Below are positions 53,773-62,579 of a stretch of DNA of 64,000 nucleotides, piece after piece (the first letter of the stretch is position 1; every line of letters begins with the position of its first letter). The position numbers were made by a program, and so were the translations under genes. Under the pieces are notes generated by a model, which was not told the origin of the DNA, did no database searches, and was given only the letters and a program-made list of their open reading frames with translations. The stretch lies in NCBI RefSeq assembly GCF_039521325.1, contig NZ_BAAACD010000004.1, one strand, 5' to 3'. The DNA is from Clostridium_X cadaveris. Lineage in GTDB: Bacteria > Bacillota > Clostridia > Clostridiales > Clostridiaceae.

Positions 53773-53781
53773 GTGATTAAA

Positions 53782-54348
53782 ATGAACAAGACTAAAAAGG
53801 CGATTTTTCAGTCTGCAATAGAGATTTTCTCTAAGGCTGGATACAACGGTGCTACTATGGATGATATAGCGATAAATGCAGGAGTAGCAAAAGGAACCTT
53901 ATATTATCATTTCAAAAGCAAGGAAGAAATATTCAACTACATAATAACAAATGGTCTTGAAATGATGAGAGTTGCTGTGGAGGATGCTGTAAAGGCTGAA
54001 GAAAATACTGTACTTAAGATTAGAACTATGTGCAAATTTCAATTAGAACTTATTTATGAAAATAAGGATTTCTTTAAGGTCATAATGAGTCAAGTATGGG
54101 GACAGGAACTAAGACAGGTTGAATTAAGAAAATGCATAGAGGAATATCTAAAAACTATAGAAAGATTCCTTCAAGAAGGTATGGATAATGGAGTATTAAA
54201 AAAGAGTGATAGCAATTTCATGGCATATACATTCTTTGGTACACTATTTTCTGCCGCTATTTATGAGCTTATAAATGCTGAGAATACGGATATAGAAATG
54301 CTAATAGATAATCTTATGAATTTTATATTTAAAGGAATAGAGATGTAA
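53782..54348 (+). CDS. TetR/AcrR family transcriptional regulator
   Basis: 188 residues from ATG 53782, 8 bases after GGAG; a GTG 9 bases earlier overlaps that site. The TetR helix-turn-helix covers residues about 5-50 (AIFQSAIEIFSKAGYNGAT, MDDIAINAGVAKGTLYYHF, KSKEEIF). The C-terminal ligand domain is all-helical. The target is unknown; the convergent UbiB/phasin genes share only the terminator region. Confidence 0.92.
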   Translation: MNKTKKAIFQSAIEIFSKAGYNGATMDDIAINAGVAKGTLYYHFKSKEEIFNYIITNGLEMMRVAVEDAVKAEENTVLKIRTMCKFQLELIYENKDFFKVIMSQVWGQELRQVELRKCIEEYLKTIERFLQEGMDNGVLKKSDSNFMAYTFFGTLFSAAIYELINAENTDIEMLIDNLMNFIFKGIEM

Positions 54349-54393
54349 AAGAGGTATTGCAAAATAGAGTATTTATTTTGCAACACCTCTTTT
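54349..54393. terminator. Terminator between tetR and ubiB-like genes
   Basis: AAAGAGGTATTGCAAAATA pairs with TATTTTGCAACACCTCTTT, followed by T. Confidence 0.85.
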
Positions 54394-55988
54394 TAGGTCA
54401 TACCTGATCTGATTATAGATATTAAAAGCCATAGAGCTAAAACTCCAGACATCAGAAATCCAGCTATACCCATAAAAGAAACACCATTAATCTTTGGACC
54501 AGTATTTGAACTTATGAGCCAAGCTGAGCTTATTATCATAGCCGAAATTACAAGTCCAAATACTAATCTATTTACCATCTTATTAACTTGAATTAGAGGT
54601 CTTTCTAAATTTTTATGTTCAAGTTGTAATTTTGTTCTGCCGCTTAATATGTTGTCACTAACTTCAACTATTTTTTCAGGAGTTTTATATAAACTATTTA
54701 AAAATGTATATGTTTTTATAACTATATCGTCATGAGAAAGTTTTGGAATAAGTTCACTATTCTCCTTCACATAAGGAATAGCTATATCTAGAATTTTTAT
54801 TTCTGGTGAAAGATGAGTCATAACTCCTTCAAGAATTACAAGGCTCTTCATAACCAATGTCAGTTCTTTTGGAAGCTGTATATTATGTTTTGCAGTTAGT
54901 TGAATTATATCATTAAGCATAAGAGATATATTAATATGTGCTAAGGAGGTATTAAGATAGTTAAAGAATAAATACTCTATATCTTCGTAAAGAGCATTTC
55001 TATCAACATAACCTTTTCTTATACCTATAGATAGAAAAACGCTGATAAGCTTATTTATATCCTTTAGCACTATGGAAATCAATGCGTCATTTAAAGCTTC
55101 TCTAAGAGGAATACTCAAATTTCCTACGATACCAAAATCTATAAAGCAAATTTTATTGTCCTTTATTAATATATTTCCAGGATGAGGGTCACCATGAAAG
55201 AAACCATCATTAAACACCTGTTTTAAAAATCCTAAGGCAAGCTTTCTACTTATATCTGATAAGTCGTAATAGTTCTCCTGAAGACTATTAATATTATCTA
55301 CCTTTATACCATCAATTCTTTCTAGAGTTAAGATTTTCTCGCTGCTCATGGATTTAACTACATATGGAACATAAATAAAGGCTACGTCTTTATTTAATTC
55401 TTTAAATTTTATAGTATTCTCCATTTCAATAGTAAAATCTAATTCTTTTTGCGTAGAAATCCAGATTTCATTTAAAGCTTCAACTGGATTTATAAATGAA
55501 TTTGCAAACTTATTTTTAGTAAGCTTTAGAATTTTAGCTAATACTGAAACGTCTAGAGCCATTTTTTCCTTTATGTGAGGTCTTTGAACTTTTACTATAA
55601 CATTTCTTCCATCTAATAAAGTAGCCTTATGAACCTGTGATATAGAAGCTGATGCCATAGGAGCTTCATCAAAAAATTTAAATTGATTCTTTAGAGATAC
55701 TCCGAATTCCTCGAAAAATACTTTTTCTATAGATTCGAAACTTTCAGGAAGTGCTTCATCTTGCAACTTTTTTAGCTCTGATACGTATTCTTCAGGCAGC
55801 AAATCTGTTCTAGTACTTATAATTTGTCCAAGCTTTATAAATGTTGGCCCCAGTTCTTCAAATGCTTTTTTCAAATTTTCAGGAGAAGGAGTTCTTTTTT
55901 TTATTTTTGAGTCTACAAGATACCCAAATCCATATTTAAAAAATACTTTGACTATCTCTTTAAAACGATCGTTAGAGCTTTTACTCAT
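54393..55988 (-). CDS. ABC1/AarF/UbiB family atypical kinase
   Basis: 531 residues from ATG 55988, after AGGAGG; five extra in-frame codons upstream lack a site. The diagnostic KxGQ motif is in PTFIKLGQIISTR (residues about 50-62). The kinase core follows: MASASISQVHKATLLDGRNV (Ala-rich loop), IVKVQRP, FHGDPHPGNILI and CFIDFGIVG (catalytic and metal loops). Two C-terminal membrane helices end the protein. UbiB relatives support quinone or lipid metabolism; clostridia of this type generally lack quinones, so its role is unclear. It is in an operon with the phasin-like gene upstream. Confidence 0.92.
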   Translation of the reverse strand: MSKSSNDRFKEIVKVFFKYGFGYLVDSKIKKRTPSPENLKKAFEELGPTFIKLGQIISTRTDLLPEEYVSELKKLQDEALPESFESIEKVFFEEFGVSLKNQFKFFDEAPMASASISQVHKATLLDGRNVIVKVQRPHIKEKMALDVSVLAKILKLTKNKFANSFINPVEALNEIWISTQKELDFTIEMENTIKFKELNKDVAFIYVPYVVKSMSSEKILTLERIDGIKVDNINSLQENYYDLSDISRKLALGFLKQVFNDGFFHGDPHPGNILIKDNKICFIDFGIVGNLSIPLREALNDALISIVLKDINKLISVFLSIGIRKGYVDRNALYEDIEYLFFNYLNTSLAHINISLMLNDIIQLTAKHNIQLPKELTLVMKSLVILEGVMTHLSPEIKILDIAIPYVKENSELIPKLSHDDIVIKTYTFLNSLYKTPEKIVEVSDNILSGRTKLQLEHKNLERPLIQVNKMVNRLVFGLVISAMIISSAWLISSNTGPKINGVSFMGIAGFLMSGVLALWLLISIIRSGMT

Positions 55989-56014
55989 AGTTCCTCCTAA
56001 CAAAATGAGTGAAA

Positions 56015-56040
56015 CCTAAGGTGAAATATTCGACCTTAGG
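56015..56040. repeat. Intercistronic hairpin between phasin-like and UbiB genes
   Basis: CCTAAGGT and ACCTTAGG arms around a 10-base loop, with no T tract on the minus strand. It is likely an mRNA processing or stability element and not a terminator. Confidence 0.5.
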
Positions 56041-56048
56041 CCCCAAAT

Positions 56049-56372
56049 TTATTCCAAAGAATTTAATATAGCATTTATTTTTGCCTCGAGCTTAGTAACT
56101 TGTTCTCTAAGGTCATTAAATTCATCTCTAGATACAAAATCCATCTCTTCAAATGTGTTCTTTAAATCTTCTTTAGTTAAAGGCATAACCTTTTTATTAA
56201 ATGCTTCTGATTTATCTTTAAAGGTTCTCTTTAACTCTTGAGAAAGCTCCTTTCCCTCATCTACAGAAAGACGTCCTTTCTCAACAAGTTCTTCAACAAC
56301 ATTTGCAGACTTTTCATAAGTATAAGCAATTGAACCTACACCTGCTAATAATATCTTTTTTAATTCATCCAT
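56049..56372 (-). CDS. Phasin-like coiled-coil protein
   Basis: 107 residues, mostly helical. The N-terminus (LKKILLAGVGSIAYTYEKS) and the segment VVEELVEKGRLSVDEGKELSQEL match the phasin/PhaF-like granule-associated family. The C-terminus is a coiled coil (DEFNDLREQVTKLEAKINAI). Despite the family name, a polyhydroxyalkanoate role is unlikely to follow from sequence alone. It is 60 bases upstream of, and probably cotranscribed with, the UbiB-like kinase. Confidence 0.75.
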   Translation of the reverse strand: MDELKKILLAGVGSIAYTYEKSANVVEELVEKGRLSVDEGKELSQELKRTFKDKSEAFNKKVMPLTKEDLKNTFEEMDFVSRDEFNDLREQVTKLEAKINAILNSLE

Positions 56373-56600
56373 TATGGTAACCTCCTAAATTTTAAAATTA
56401 AAATTATTTATAGTAACCTTTTAATGTTAACAACTTATATTATGTGATTTTATATTGATAATTATATATTTAATTATCATCATTTTATCACAAAAACTTT
56501 AGTTAAATCCATTGTTTTCAGAAAAGTCACAATAATATAGGCGTGTATCTACTTAGCGTATTATAAATTAAATTCAACTTTAAGATAAAAGAAGTAATAA
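56373..56600. other. Divergent intergenic region
   Basis: It carries the promoter of the phasin-UbiB operon on the minus strand (not resolved by eye). No gene is seen. Confidence 0.3.
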
Positions 56601-56629
56601 TTGACATAGAAAAAAATTTGCTATACAAT
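56601..56629 (+). promoter_or_regulatory. Promoter of tRNA-Arg(CCU)
   Basis: TTGACA at 56601-56606, 17 bases, TACAAT at 56624-56629, 13 bases before the tRNA. Confidence 0.75.
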
Positions 56630-56642
56630 AATAATGTTATAG

Positions 56643-56717
56643 GCTCTCATAGTTCAATGGATAGAACAGCCCCCTCCTAAGGGGCAGATGTAGGTTCGAT
56701 TCCTACTGGGAGTACCA
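56643..56717 (+). tRNA. tRNA-Arg(CCU)
   Basis: Acceptor GCTCTCA pairs with TGGGAGT (with G-U pairs), discriminator A and CCA at 56715-56717. The anticodon stem GCCCC/GGGGC encloses loop CTCCTAA, anticodon CCT. The T loop is TTCGATT. Confidence 0.93.
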
Positions 56718-56720
56718 TAA

Positions 56721-56764
56721 ACAAAGGCTTAAACCTAAGTAAATAAAAGGTTTAAGCCTTTGTT
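56721..56764 (+). terminator. Terminator of tRNA-Arg(CCU)
   Basis: AACAAAGGCTTAAACC pairs with GGTTTAAGCCTTTGTT around an A-rich loop. Confidence 0.85.
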
Positions 56765-57006
56765 ATCTTTGTAATACTTTAATAAAAATTGTAATAATTC
56801 TTTTTGACACTCTATTTGATGTGAACTATCTTCTTAATAAATATATAATTATTTGAAATTAATTTACAATAATATACGATACTTTTAGTTAATGCTCCAA
56901 TAGAAATTGTAAAAAAATTCATGTATTATTAAATTAATACCAAATGTTATAATTTAATATTTTAAATTATAATCAATATAAAATGTAAAATAAAGGAGAT
57001 AAAGTA
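56765..57006. other. Intergenic region
   Basis: AT-rich, with no gene visible. It should contain the promoter for the small membrane protein gene that follows. Confidence 0.3.
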
Positions 57007-57420
57007 TTGTTTATAAAAAAGCATCCTTATTTAATACTTTCTATTATATTCGGATTTATATCAGGAATCCTTTGGGCTTCATCTGTAATGGTTATGTATG
57101 AAGTTACTATGTTTTATCTAGTAATTATATTTATACCAATAGCATTAAGTTTATCTATATATTTTTTATATAAAAATCGTATGGAGACGATAAAATGTTT
57201 TCGAAATTCTTATTTGATTTCTCTAGCTTTAGGCTTTATGATATTTGATTATGTATTTATGGAATATTGGCATATAGATTATTTTTTATCTGGTTTTAAT
57301 GGAATGGGGAATACAGTTAGATTAATAATTTTTCAGATGGGTTTAATATGTATTATTATGCTTTTATATTCAATATTATTTACACGGTTATCGAAAAAAT
57401 TAGATAATAGGATGAAATAA
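57007..57420 (+). CDS. Hypothetical four-helix membrane protein
   Basis: 137 residues from TTG 57007, 6 bases after AAAGGAGAT. Four hydrophobic segments are visible: LILSIIFGFISGILWASSV, VTMFYLVIIFIPIALSLSIYF, NSYLISLALGFMIFDYVF and LIIFQMGLICIIMLLYSILF. No family is recognised. The strong ribosome binding site and lack of interruptions support a real gene. Confidence 0.7.
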   Translation: MFIKKHPYLILSIIFGFISGILWASSVMVMYEVTMFYLVIIFIPIALSLSIYFLYKNRMETIKCFRNSYLISLALGFMIFDYVFMEYWHIDYFLSGFNGMGNTVRLIIFQMGLICIIMLLYSILFTRLSKKLDNRMK

Positions 57421-57515
57421 ATTTAAATATTGTTAAACTTTTCTATTTAGTGCTATTATAAACTTAAATATACATTCCACATAATAGATTTAATTTGTTT
57501 AAGGAAGTGTTTATA

Positions 57516-57815
57516 ATGGGTAATGAAAAACTTATGGCATATGCTAGTAAGATATTATTAATGTTGGCATTAATAACATTAGTGGTGGGAGAAGTTTCTT
57601 ATTATTACTTTAGAGAGTATGTTATGACTTTTGAGATAGTCTTTCTGATATTTTTATTTGTGCAATACAGTATAGTGAAAATTTTAAACAAAAGAAATGT
57701 AAAGTTTAATAATGATATTACAAGCAATATTAAAAAAATGAATAAAATAATTAAAGCTATGGTGATTGGAGTTATCGTAATATCTTTAATTTTAATAGTA
57801 ATGCAGATTTTATAG
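57516..57815 (+). CDS. Hypothetical small membrane protein
   Basis: 99 residues from ATG 57516, 8 bases after AAGGAAGTG. Three hydrophobic segments are visible (LLMLALITLVVGEVSYYYF, VMTFEIVFLIFLFVQYSIV, AMVIGVIVISLILIVMQIL). No family is recognised. It is followed by a terminator. Confidence 0.65.
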   Translation: MGNEKLMAYASKILLMLALITLVVGEVSYYYFREYVMTFEIVFLIFLFVQYSIVKILNKRNVKFNNDITSNIKKMNKIIKAMVIGVIVISLILIVMQIL

Positions 57816-57822
57816 GCAATTA

Positions 57823-57865
57823 AGCTGTAATCTTAAAGTAGAATTAAGGTTACAGCTTATTTTAT
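57823..57865 (+). terminator. Intrinsic terminator
   Basis: AAGCTGTAATCTTA pairs with TTAAGGTTACAGCTT, followed by ATTTTATT. Confidence 0.75.
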
Positions 57866-57970
57866 TATATGAGCAGTATGATAAAATATAATTAATAATT
57901 AATTGTAAATATGGATTATATTTGTATAGATTATATCTTGGTAAAATTATAAGATAAGCGAGGTGTAAAT

Positions 57971-58975
57971 ATGAAGATTAAATCATCAAATAAAATAATA
58001 ATTTGTTTGATAATATCATTAGCTATAGTATCATTGCTAGGATGCGGAAATGGAACAAAAGATAAACTTAAAGCTGGAATTGACTATTTAAATAATGAGC
58101 AATATGAAGAGGCGAAAGAACAGTTTTCAGCTATTCTTGAAAAGGAACCAAATAATGAAGAGGCTATAACATTGAATGAAATAATAACAAAATTTATTAA
58201 TGCAAAAGAGTCATATGAGAAAAATGATTTAAAAAAATCAAAGGAATACTTGGATGGGATTCCTGAAAAATATAGTGAGTACAACATAAAAGATAAAATA
58301 GATGATTTAAAGAATACCGTAGGTGAAAAGTTAGAGGAGATTAAAAAATTAAATTCCGCCTTAGATTACATAACAAATCTTCTTAAGGAAGACAAATTAG
58401 ATGAGGCAAAACAAGAAATAGAAAAACTTAATGAAACTAAGATGCCAGATGAAAAATCTAAAATTTTTGAGGGCTTAAAAACGGACTTAAATCTAAAATT
58501 AGTGAAAAAGGAAAATGAAGATAGACTGGAGAAGGAGAGAGCAGAAGAGATTAAGAAAAAGAATCAACAGAAAAAAATAGTTAAAAATACAAAGAAAGTT
58601 CCAAAAGAACAAGGTGATATCTTGTATCAAAACAAAAATCTAGGTATTCAAATGAAGTTTCCTAGATCATGGGAAGGTCTCTATAGAATAGAGGAGACTG
58701 ATACTAGTATAAGTGTCTTTGTAAAACAGCAGGTACAGCATTTTGATGGAGAAGGATTTTTATTTACTGTTAAGAAGTGGGAGAGTGAAAAAGATGAAAT
58801 GTTTTTAGATACACTTTCACATAACAAAAGATATATAGTTGCAAAAGGAATCAAGTATGTTATAGGGGGACCAACAGGTGTTACAGAATGCGAGGAAGAT
58901 CCTGAATGGAAGAATTATAGAATGATGTCCTCAAGTAAGTATGGAGTTGGAGATACAATAGAGCCTATTAATTAA
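57971..58975 (+). CDS. Lipoprotein with TPR-like repeats
   Basis: 334 residues. The signal peptide IIICLIISLAIVSLLGC ends in a lipobox with the lipidated Cys near residue 25. Residues about 33-100 look like TPR units (GIDYLNNEQYEEAKEQFSA, EKEPNNEEA, SYEKNDLKKSKEYLDGI). A highly charged coiled-coil stretch follows (about 160-215), and then a C-terminal globular part (NLGIQMKFPRSWEGLYRIEE) resembling PsbP/DUF1795-type secreted domains. The function is unknown. It acts on the outer face of the membrane. GCGAGGTG precedes the ATG. Confidence 0.78.
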   Translation: MKIKSSNKIIICLIISLAIVSLLGCGNGTKDKLKAGIDYLNNEQYEEAKEQFSAILEKEPNNEEAITLNEIITKFINAKESYEKNDLKKSKEYLDGIPEKYSEYNIKDKIDDLKNTVGEKLEEIKKLNSALDYITNLLKEDKLDEAKQEIEKLNETKMPDEKSKIFEGLKTDLNLKLVKKENEDRLEKERAEEIKKKNQQKKIVKNTKKVPKEQGDILYQNKNLGIQMKFPRSWEGLYRIEETDTSISVFVKQQVQHFDGEGFLFTVKKWESEKDEMFLDTLSHNKRYIVAKGIKYVIGGPTGVTECEEDPEWKNYRMMSSSKYGVGDTIEPIN

Positions 58976-59111
58976 TGAACAAAGTTAATAAGATTTTAGA
59001 TTATTTTTAATTATTTAATCATTAAAAACTTGATATAATGAAATAGCATAGTAAAAATGATATTATAGTCATTTATATATGAAGATATCACTATTGACAA
59101 GGAGAATACCT

Positions 59112-60455
59112 ATGATATTAAACAAATCTTTAAATCAATGGATTAAAGAGTACCCATTAATTAATAACTTGATTAATTTAAAAGAAACCATTTGGATTAA
59201 TCCGAAGAAAATCCCTTGTGAGGAAGCAATTAAAAATTCACCTATAACTATAGAAGATGTAATAGATGCTTCTAATAGGTTAGAAAGATTTGCACCATAT
59301 TTAGCACTAGTATTTCCTGAAACTTCAGCTATGAATGGAATAATAGAGTCACCTTTAGTAGAGATACCAAAGATGCAGGCAGCTTTAAGAAAAGAAATAG
59401 GAAAAGATATTAAAGGTAAAATTATGCTAAAGTGTGATAGCCATCTTCCTATATCAGGTTCAATAAAGGCTAGAGGAGGAATATATGAAGTTTTAAAACA
59501 TGCAGAAACTATAGCTATTGATAGTGGCATGTTAAACCTTCAAGATAATTATGAGATTTTAGCAGAGGAAAGATTTAAGCAGTTATTTTCTAGGTACTCA
59601 GTTGCAGTTGGGTCTACAGGCAATCTTGGATTGTCTATAGGCATAATGAGTGCAAAGCTTGGTTTTAAAGTATATGTGCATATGTCCGCAGATGCAAGAC
59701 AGTGGAAAAAGGACATGTTAAGAAGCAAGGGTTTAAATGTAATTGAATATGATGATGACTATAGCTTAGCTGTTACAGAAGGCCGTAAGCAGGCAGAGAA
59801 AGATCCGTATTGCCACTTTGTAGATGATGAAAATTCTAAGGATTTATTTTTAGGATATGCAGTGGCAGCTCTTCGATTGAAAAAACAGTTAGAAGAGAAA
59901 AACATAGTAATTGACAATGAGCATCCTTTATTTGTTTATCTTCCATGTGGAGTAGGGGGAGGACCAGGAGGAGTTGCTTTTGGATTAAAGCTTATGTTTA
60001 AGGAAGCAGCACACTGTTTCTTTGCTGAACCTACCCATTCCCCATGTATGACATTAGGCTTAGCCACTGGATATCATGATAAGATAAGTGTACAAGATTT
60101 TGGAATTGATAATAAAACTGCAGCTGACGGTCTTGCAGTAGGAAGGGCTTCGAGCTTTGTAGGAAAAATAATAGAGCCATTTATAAGTGGAAGCTATACA
60201 TTAACTGATGAAAAAATGTATCATTATTTAGCTATGCTAACAGATGAAGAGGGTATTAAGCTTGAACCTAGTGCGTTAGCAGGAATGAAGGGCTATGAAA
60301 ATATAGCTGTGACTGATGAAGGCAAATTATATATTGAAAATGAAAATATAAAAGATTATATGGACTCTGCAACTCATATAGTGTGGGCAACAGGAGGAAA
60401 TATGGTCCCGGAAGAAATAATGAAAGAGTATTATGACAAAGGAAAAGATATTTAG
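59112..60455 (+). CDS. dsdA: D-serine ammonia-lyase
   Basis: 447 residues from ATG 59112, 8 bases after AAGGAGA; an upstream ATG at 59079 lacks a site. PLP-binding features are DSHLPISGSIKARGG (Schiff-base Lys), SVAVGSTGNLGLSIG (substrate loop), CGVGGGPGGVAFG (phosphate-binding glycines) and ADGLAVGRAS. It converts D-serine to pyruvate and ammonia. Together with the next gene (12 bases on) it forms a short operon. No DsdC-type regulator is adjacent. Confidence 0.93.
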   Translation: MILNKSLNQWIKEYPLINNLINLKETIWINPKKIPCEEAIKNSPITIEDVIDASNRLERFAPYLALVFPETSAMNGIIESPLVEIPKMQAALRKEIGKDIKGKIMLKCDSHLPISGSIKARGGIYEVLKHAETIAIDSGMLNLQDNYEILAEERFKQLFSRYSVAVGSTGNLGLSIGIMSAKLGFKVYVHMSADARQWKKDMLRSKGLNVIEYDDDYSLAVTEGRKQAEKDPYCHFVDDENSKDLFLGYAVAALRLKKQLEEKNIVIDNEHPLFVYLPCGVGGGPGGVAFGLKLMFKEAAHCFFAEPTHSPCMTLGLATGYHDKISVQDFGIDNKTAADGLAVGRASSFVGKIIEPFISGSYTLTDEKMYHYLAMLTDEEGIKLEPSALAGMKGYENIAVTDEGKLYIENENIKDYMDSATHIVWATGGNMVPEEIMKEYYDKGKDI

Positions 60456-60467
60456 GAGGAATAAATA

Positions 60468-60851
60468 ATGGCAGAAGTATTAAGTACAAAAATATTTACT
60501 TTTTATAAGCAAATAGAAGTTCCACAAAATTTAATGAAATTTTTAAATGCAGATGAAAGAGCTCTTTTTGGAGTTAAGACATTTAGAGATGCAGCTATAT
60601 TTACGGATAAAAAGATATTAATATGTGATAAGCAAGGGATAACAGGAAAAAAGGTTGAATATTTTGCTATTCCTTACAGTAAAATAGTTACTTATTCTAT
60701 TGAGACTGCTGGAAATTTTGATTTGGATGCGGAAATAAAGCTTACACTTCCAGGTGGTGTGAATATAGAATTTCAATTTATAAAGGATAGAAACATGGAT
60801 GAACTTCTATTCAAGGTATTTAACACTATAGATAATTACGTTGCTAGATAA
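60468..60851 (+). CDS. Bacterial PH-domain protein (bPH_1)
   Basis: 127 residues. The whole sequence fits a bacterial pleckstrin-homology fold: beta strands around RDAAIFTDKKILICDKQG, GKKVEYFAIPYSKIVTYSI, and EIKLTLPGGVNIEFQFIKD, closed by the helix MDELLFKVFNTID. There is no membrane segment. The function is not known. GGAGG precedes the ATG, and it is probably cotranscribed with dsdA. Confidence 0.85.
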   Translation: MAEVLSTKIFTFYKQIEVPQNLMKFLNADERALFGVKTFRDAAIFTDKKILICDKQGITGKKVEYFAIPYSKIVTYSIETAGNFDLDAEIKLTLPGGVNIEFQFIKDRNMDELLFKVFNTIDNYVAR

Positions 60852-60859
60852 TATTATAA

Positions 60860-60904
60860 AAGTAGCAGACAGATTTAATTTTAAAACTGTCTGCTACTTC
60901 TTTG
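60860..60904. terminator. Bidirectional terminator
   Basis: AAGTAGCAGACAG pairs with CTGTCTGCTACTT between the PH-domain gene and the convergent ABC ATPase gene. Confidence 0.85.
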
Positions 60905-60920
60905 AGGGTAAATATTATAT

Positions 60921-61670
60921 TTATACTTCAAGCATATTTAGAATTTTTGAGGTTATCTGAGCATACTCAAGATTTCCTCTGTCTCTAGGCCTATCCATTT
61001 TTATATCTATAATTTCTCTTATTGTACCTGGATTTTTACCCATGACGATTATTCTATCAGCTAGGTATACAGCTTCATCAACTGAATGAGTAACAAATAA
61101 TATGGTTTTCTTATTTTTTTCCCATATGTTTAAAAGTTCCTTTTGAAGAAGAATTCTAGTATAAGCATCTAAAGCACCAAAAGGTTCATCCATAAGAAGT
61201 ACGTCTGGATTGTTTGCAAGAGCTCTTGCAATAGCAACTCTTTGTTGCATACCTCCAGAAAGCTCGTAAGGATATGCTTTTTCAAACTTGTCCATACTTA
61301 TCATATTAAGATATTTACGAGCTATATCCCTTCTTTCATTTTTACTTAAACCCTTAAATTCAAGGCCAAGTGCTATATTATCTAGAACAGTCCTCCATTG
61401 AAGAAGAGAATAGTTTTGAAATACCATTCCTATATCAGAAGTTGGAGCGGTAATCTCCTTTCCCTTGTATGTAATAATACCTTCTGAGGCATTTTCCAAA
61501 CTTGCTATGATTCTAAGCATTGTAGATTTTCCACATCCAGAAGGACCAACTATGCATATAAAGTCATTTTCTTTAATTTCCAGGGTAATATTTTTTAAGG
61601 CATTAACTTCTAAATTGTTGTTAGTTTTAAAAGTTTTACTTAAGTTTTTGATTTCTATGCAATTTTCCAT
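60921..61670 (-). CDS. ABC importer ATP-binding protein (SsuB/TauB-like)
   Basis: 249 residues. Walker A is VGPSGCGKST (residues about 41-50), the Q-loop VFQNYSLLQW, the signature LSGGMQQRVAIARAL, Walker B VLLMDEPFGALD, and the switch VTHSVDEAVYLADR. It is the third gene of an importer for a sulfonate, nitrate or thiamine-precursor type substrate. It is 11 bases after the permease gene. Confidence 0.93.
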   Translation of the reverse strand: MENCIEIKNLSKTFKTNNNLEVNALKNITLEIKENDFICIVGPSGCGKSTMLRIIASLENASEGIITYKGKEITAPTSDIGMVFQNYSLLQWRTVLDNIALGLEFKGLSKNERRDIARKYLNMISMDKFEKAYPYELSGGMQQRVAIARALANNPDVLLMDEPFGALDAYTRILLQKELLNIWEKNKKTILFVTHSVDEAVYLADRIIVMGKNPGTIREIIDIKMDRPRDRGNLEYAQITSKILNMLEV

Positions 61671-61681
61671 AAGTTCACTTC

Positions 61682-62521
61682 CTATCTTATTTTATTCTGC
61701 CATGAGAAATGTCTCTTCTCTATAAGTCTATATATATAATCTAAGGAAGCTCCGATAAGACCTATACAAGTAACACCGGTTATTACTAAATCAGTTCTTC
61801 CAAGCTCGTAGGCATGAGTTATAAGATATCCAACTCCAGATAAGCTTCCAGGAAGCATTTCTGCAGAAACAAGACAAGACCAAGCAATTCCAAGACCAGT
61901 CCTTAATCCAGTTATTATAGTTGGAGCAGAAGCCGGAAGAAGTATTTTTAAAAATATATCTCTTTCACTTGCTCCTAAAACTTTTGCTGATTCTATTAAT
62001 GTTTTTGGAACAGTTCTAACTGCAAATACTGTATTAGTCAATACAGGAAAGAAAGTTCCAAGACCTATTATAAAAACCATGGAAAATTTAAAGTTGTTTA
62101 GGAATGCTTGCATTTCTCCTCCTGGAAGGTTAAAAATAGTAGCAAAGCTTGAAACACCAAACCATGCTAAAACTAGTGGAACCCATGCTAGAGGAGGTAT
62201 TGGTCTAAATATATTTATAAATGTATTGAACAATCCATAAACCTTATTTTTATATCCCATAAGAAGCCCCAAAGGAATAGCTAAAATAACTCCAGCTGTA
62301 TATCCTAAAATAACTCTTATAAGACTTACAAAAATATTTGTAGGAAGAGAGCCAAGACCTATAAAATCTTGAGTTGCATGAGCAAAATTGTTTAATACAG
62401 AAGATATCTTTGGTAGGATAACTTCGTTTCCTATTTTGTTGGAAAGAATACCCCACATAATCAAAAACATTATAGGAACGATAAGTCCATATAGCGTAGT
62501 TTTGAAGTCTTTTGTTTTCAA
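61682..62521 (-). CDS. ABC importer permease (SsuC/TauC-like)
   Basis: 279 residues with six membrane segments. The ATPase-contact EAA loop is SAKVLGASERDIFLKILLPASAPTII in two parts near residue 185. Other landmarks are FINIFRPIPPLAWVPLVLAW and GLGIAWSCLVSAEMLPG, typical of the SsuC/TauC group. It lies between the binding-protein and ATPase genes, with an intrinsic terminator-like hairpin upstream. Confidence 0.93.
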   Translation of the reverse strand: MKTKDFKTTLYGLIVPIMFLIMWGILSNKIGNEVILPKISSVLNNFAHATQDFIGLGSLPTNIFVSLIRVILGYTAGVILAIPLGLLMGYKNKVYGLFNTFINIFRPIPPLAWVPLVLAWFGVSSFATIFNLPGGEMQAFLNNFKFSMVFIIGLGTFFPVLTNTVFAVRTVPKTLIESAKVLGASERDIFLKILLPASAPTIITGLRTGLGIAWSCLVSAEMLPGSLSGVGYLITHAYELGRTDLVITGVTCIGLIGASLDYIYRLIEKRHFSWQNKIR

Positions 62522-62540
62522 TTAATTTAGCCTCACTTTC

Positions 62541-62577
62541 GAAAAAAGCTCCCTAATGGTATTTAGGAAGCTTTTAA
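62541..62577 (-). terminator. Intercistronic terminator inside the ABC importer operon
   Basis: On the minus strand AAAAGCTTCCTAA pairs with TTAGGGAGCTTTT, followed by T, right after the binding-protein stop. It probably lets the binding protein be made in excess over the permease and ATPase. Confidence 0.7.
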
Positions 62578-62579
62578 AA

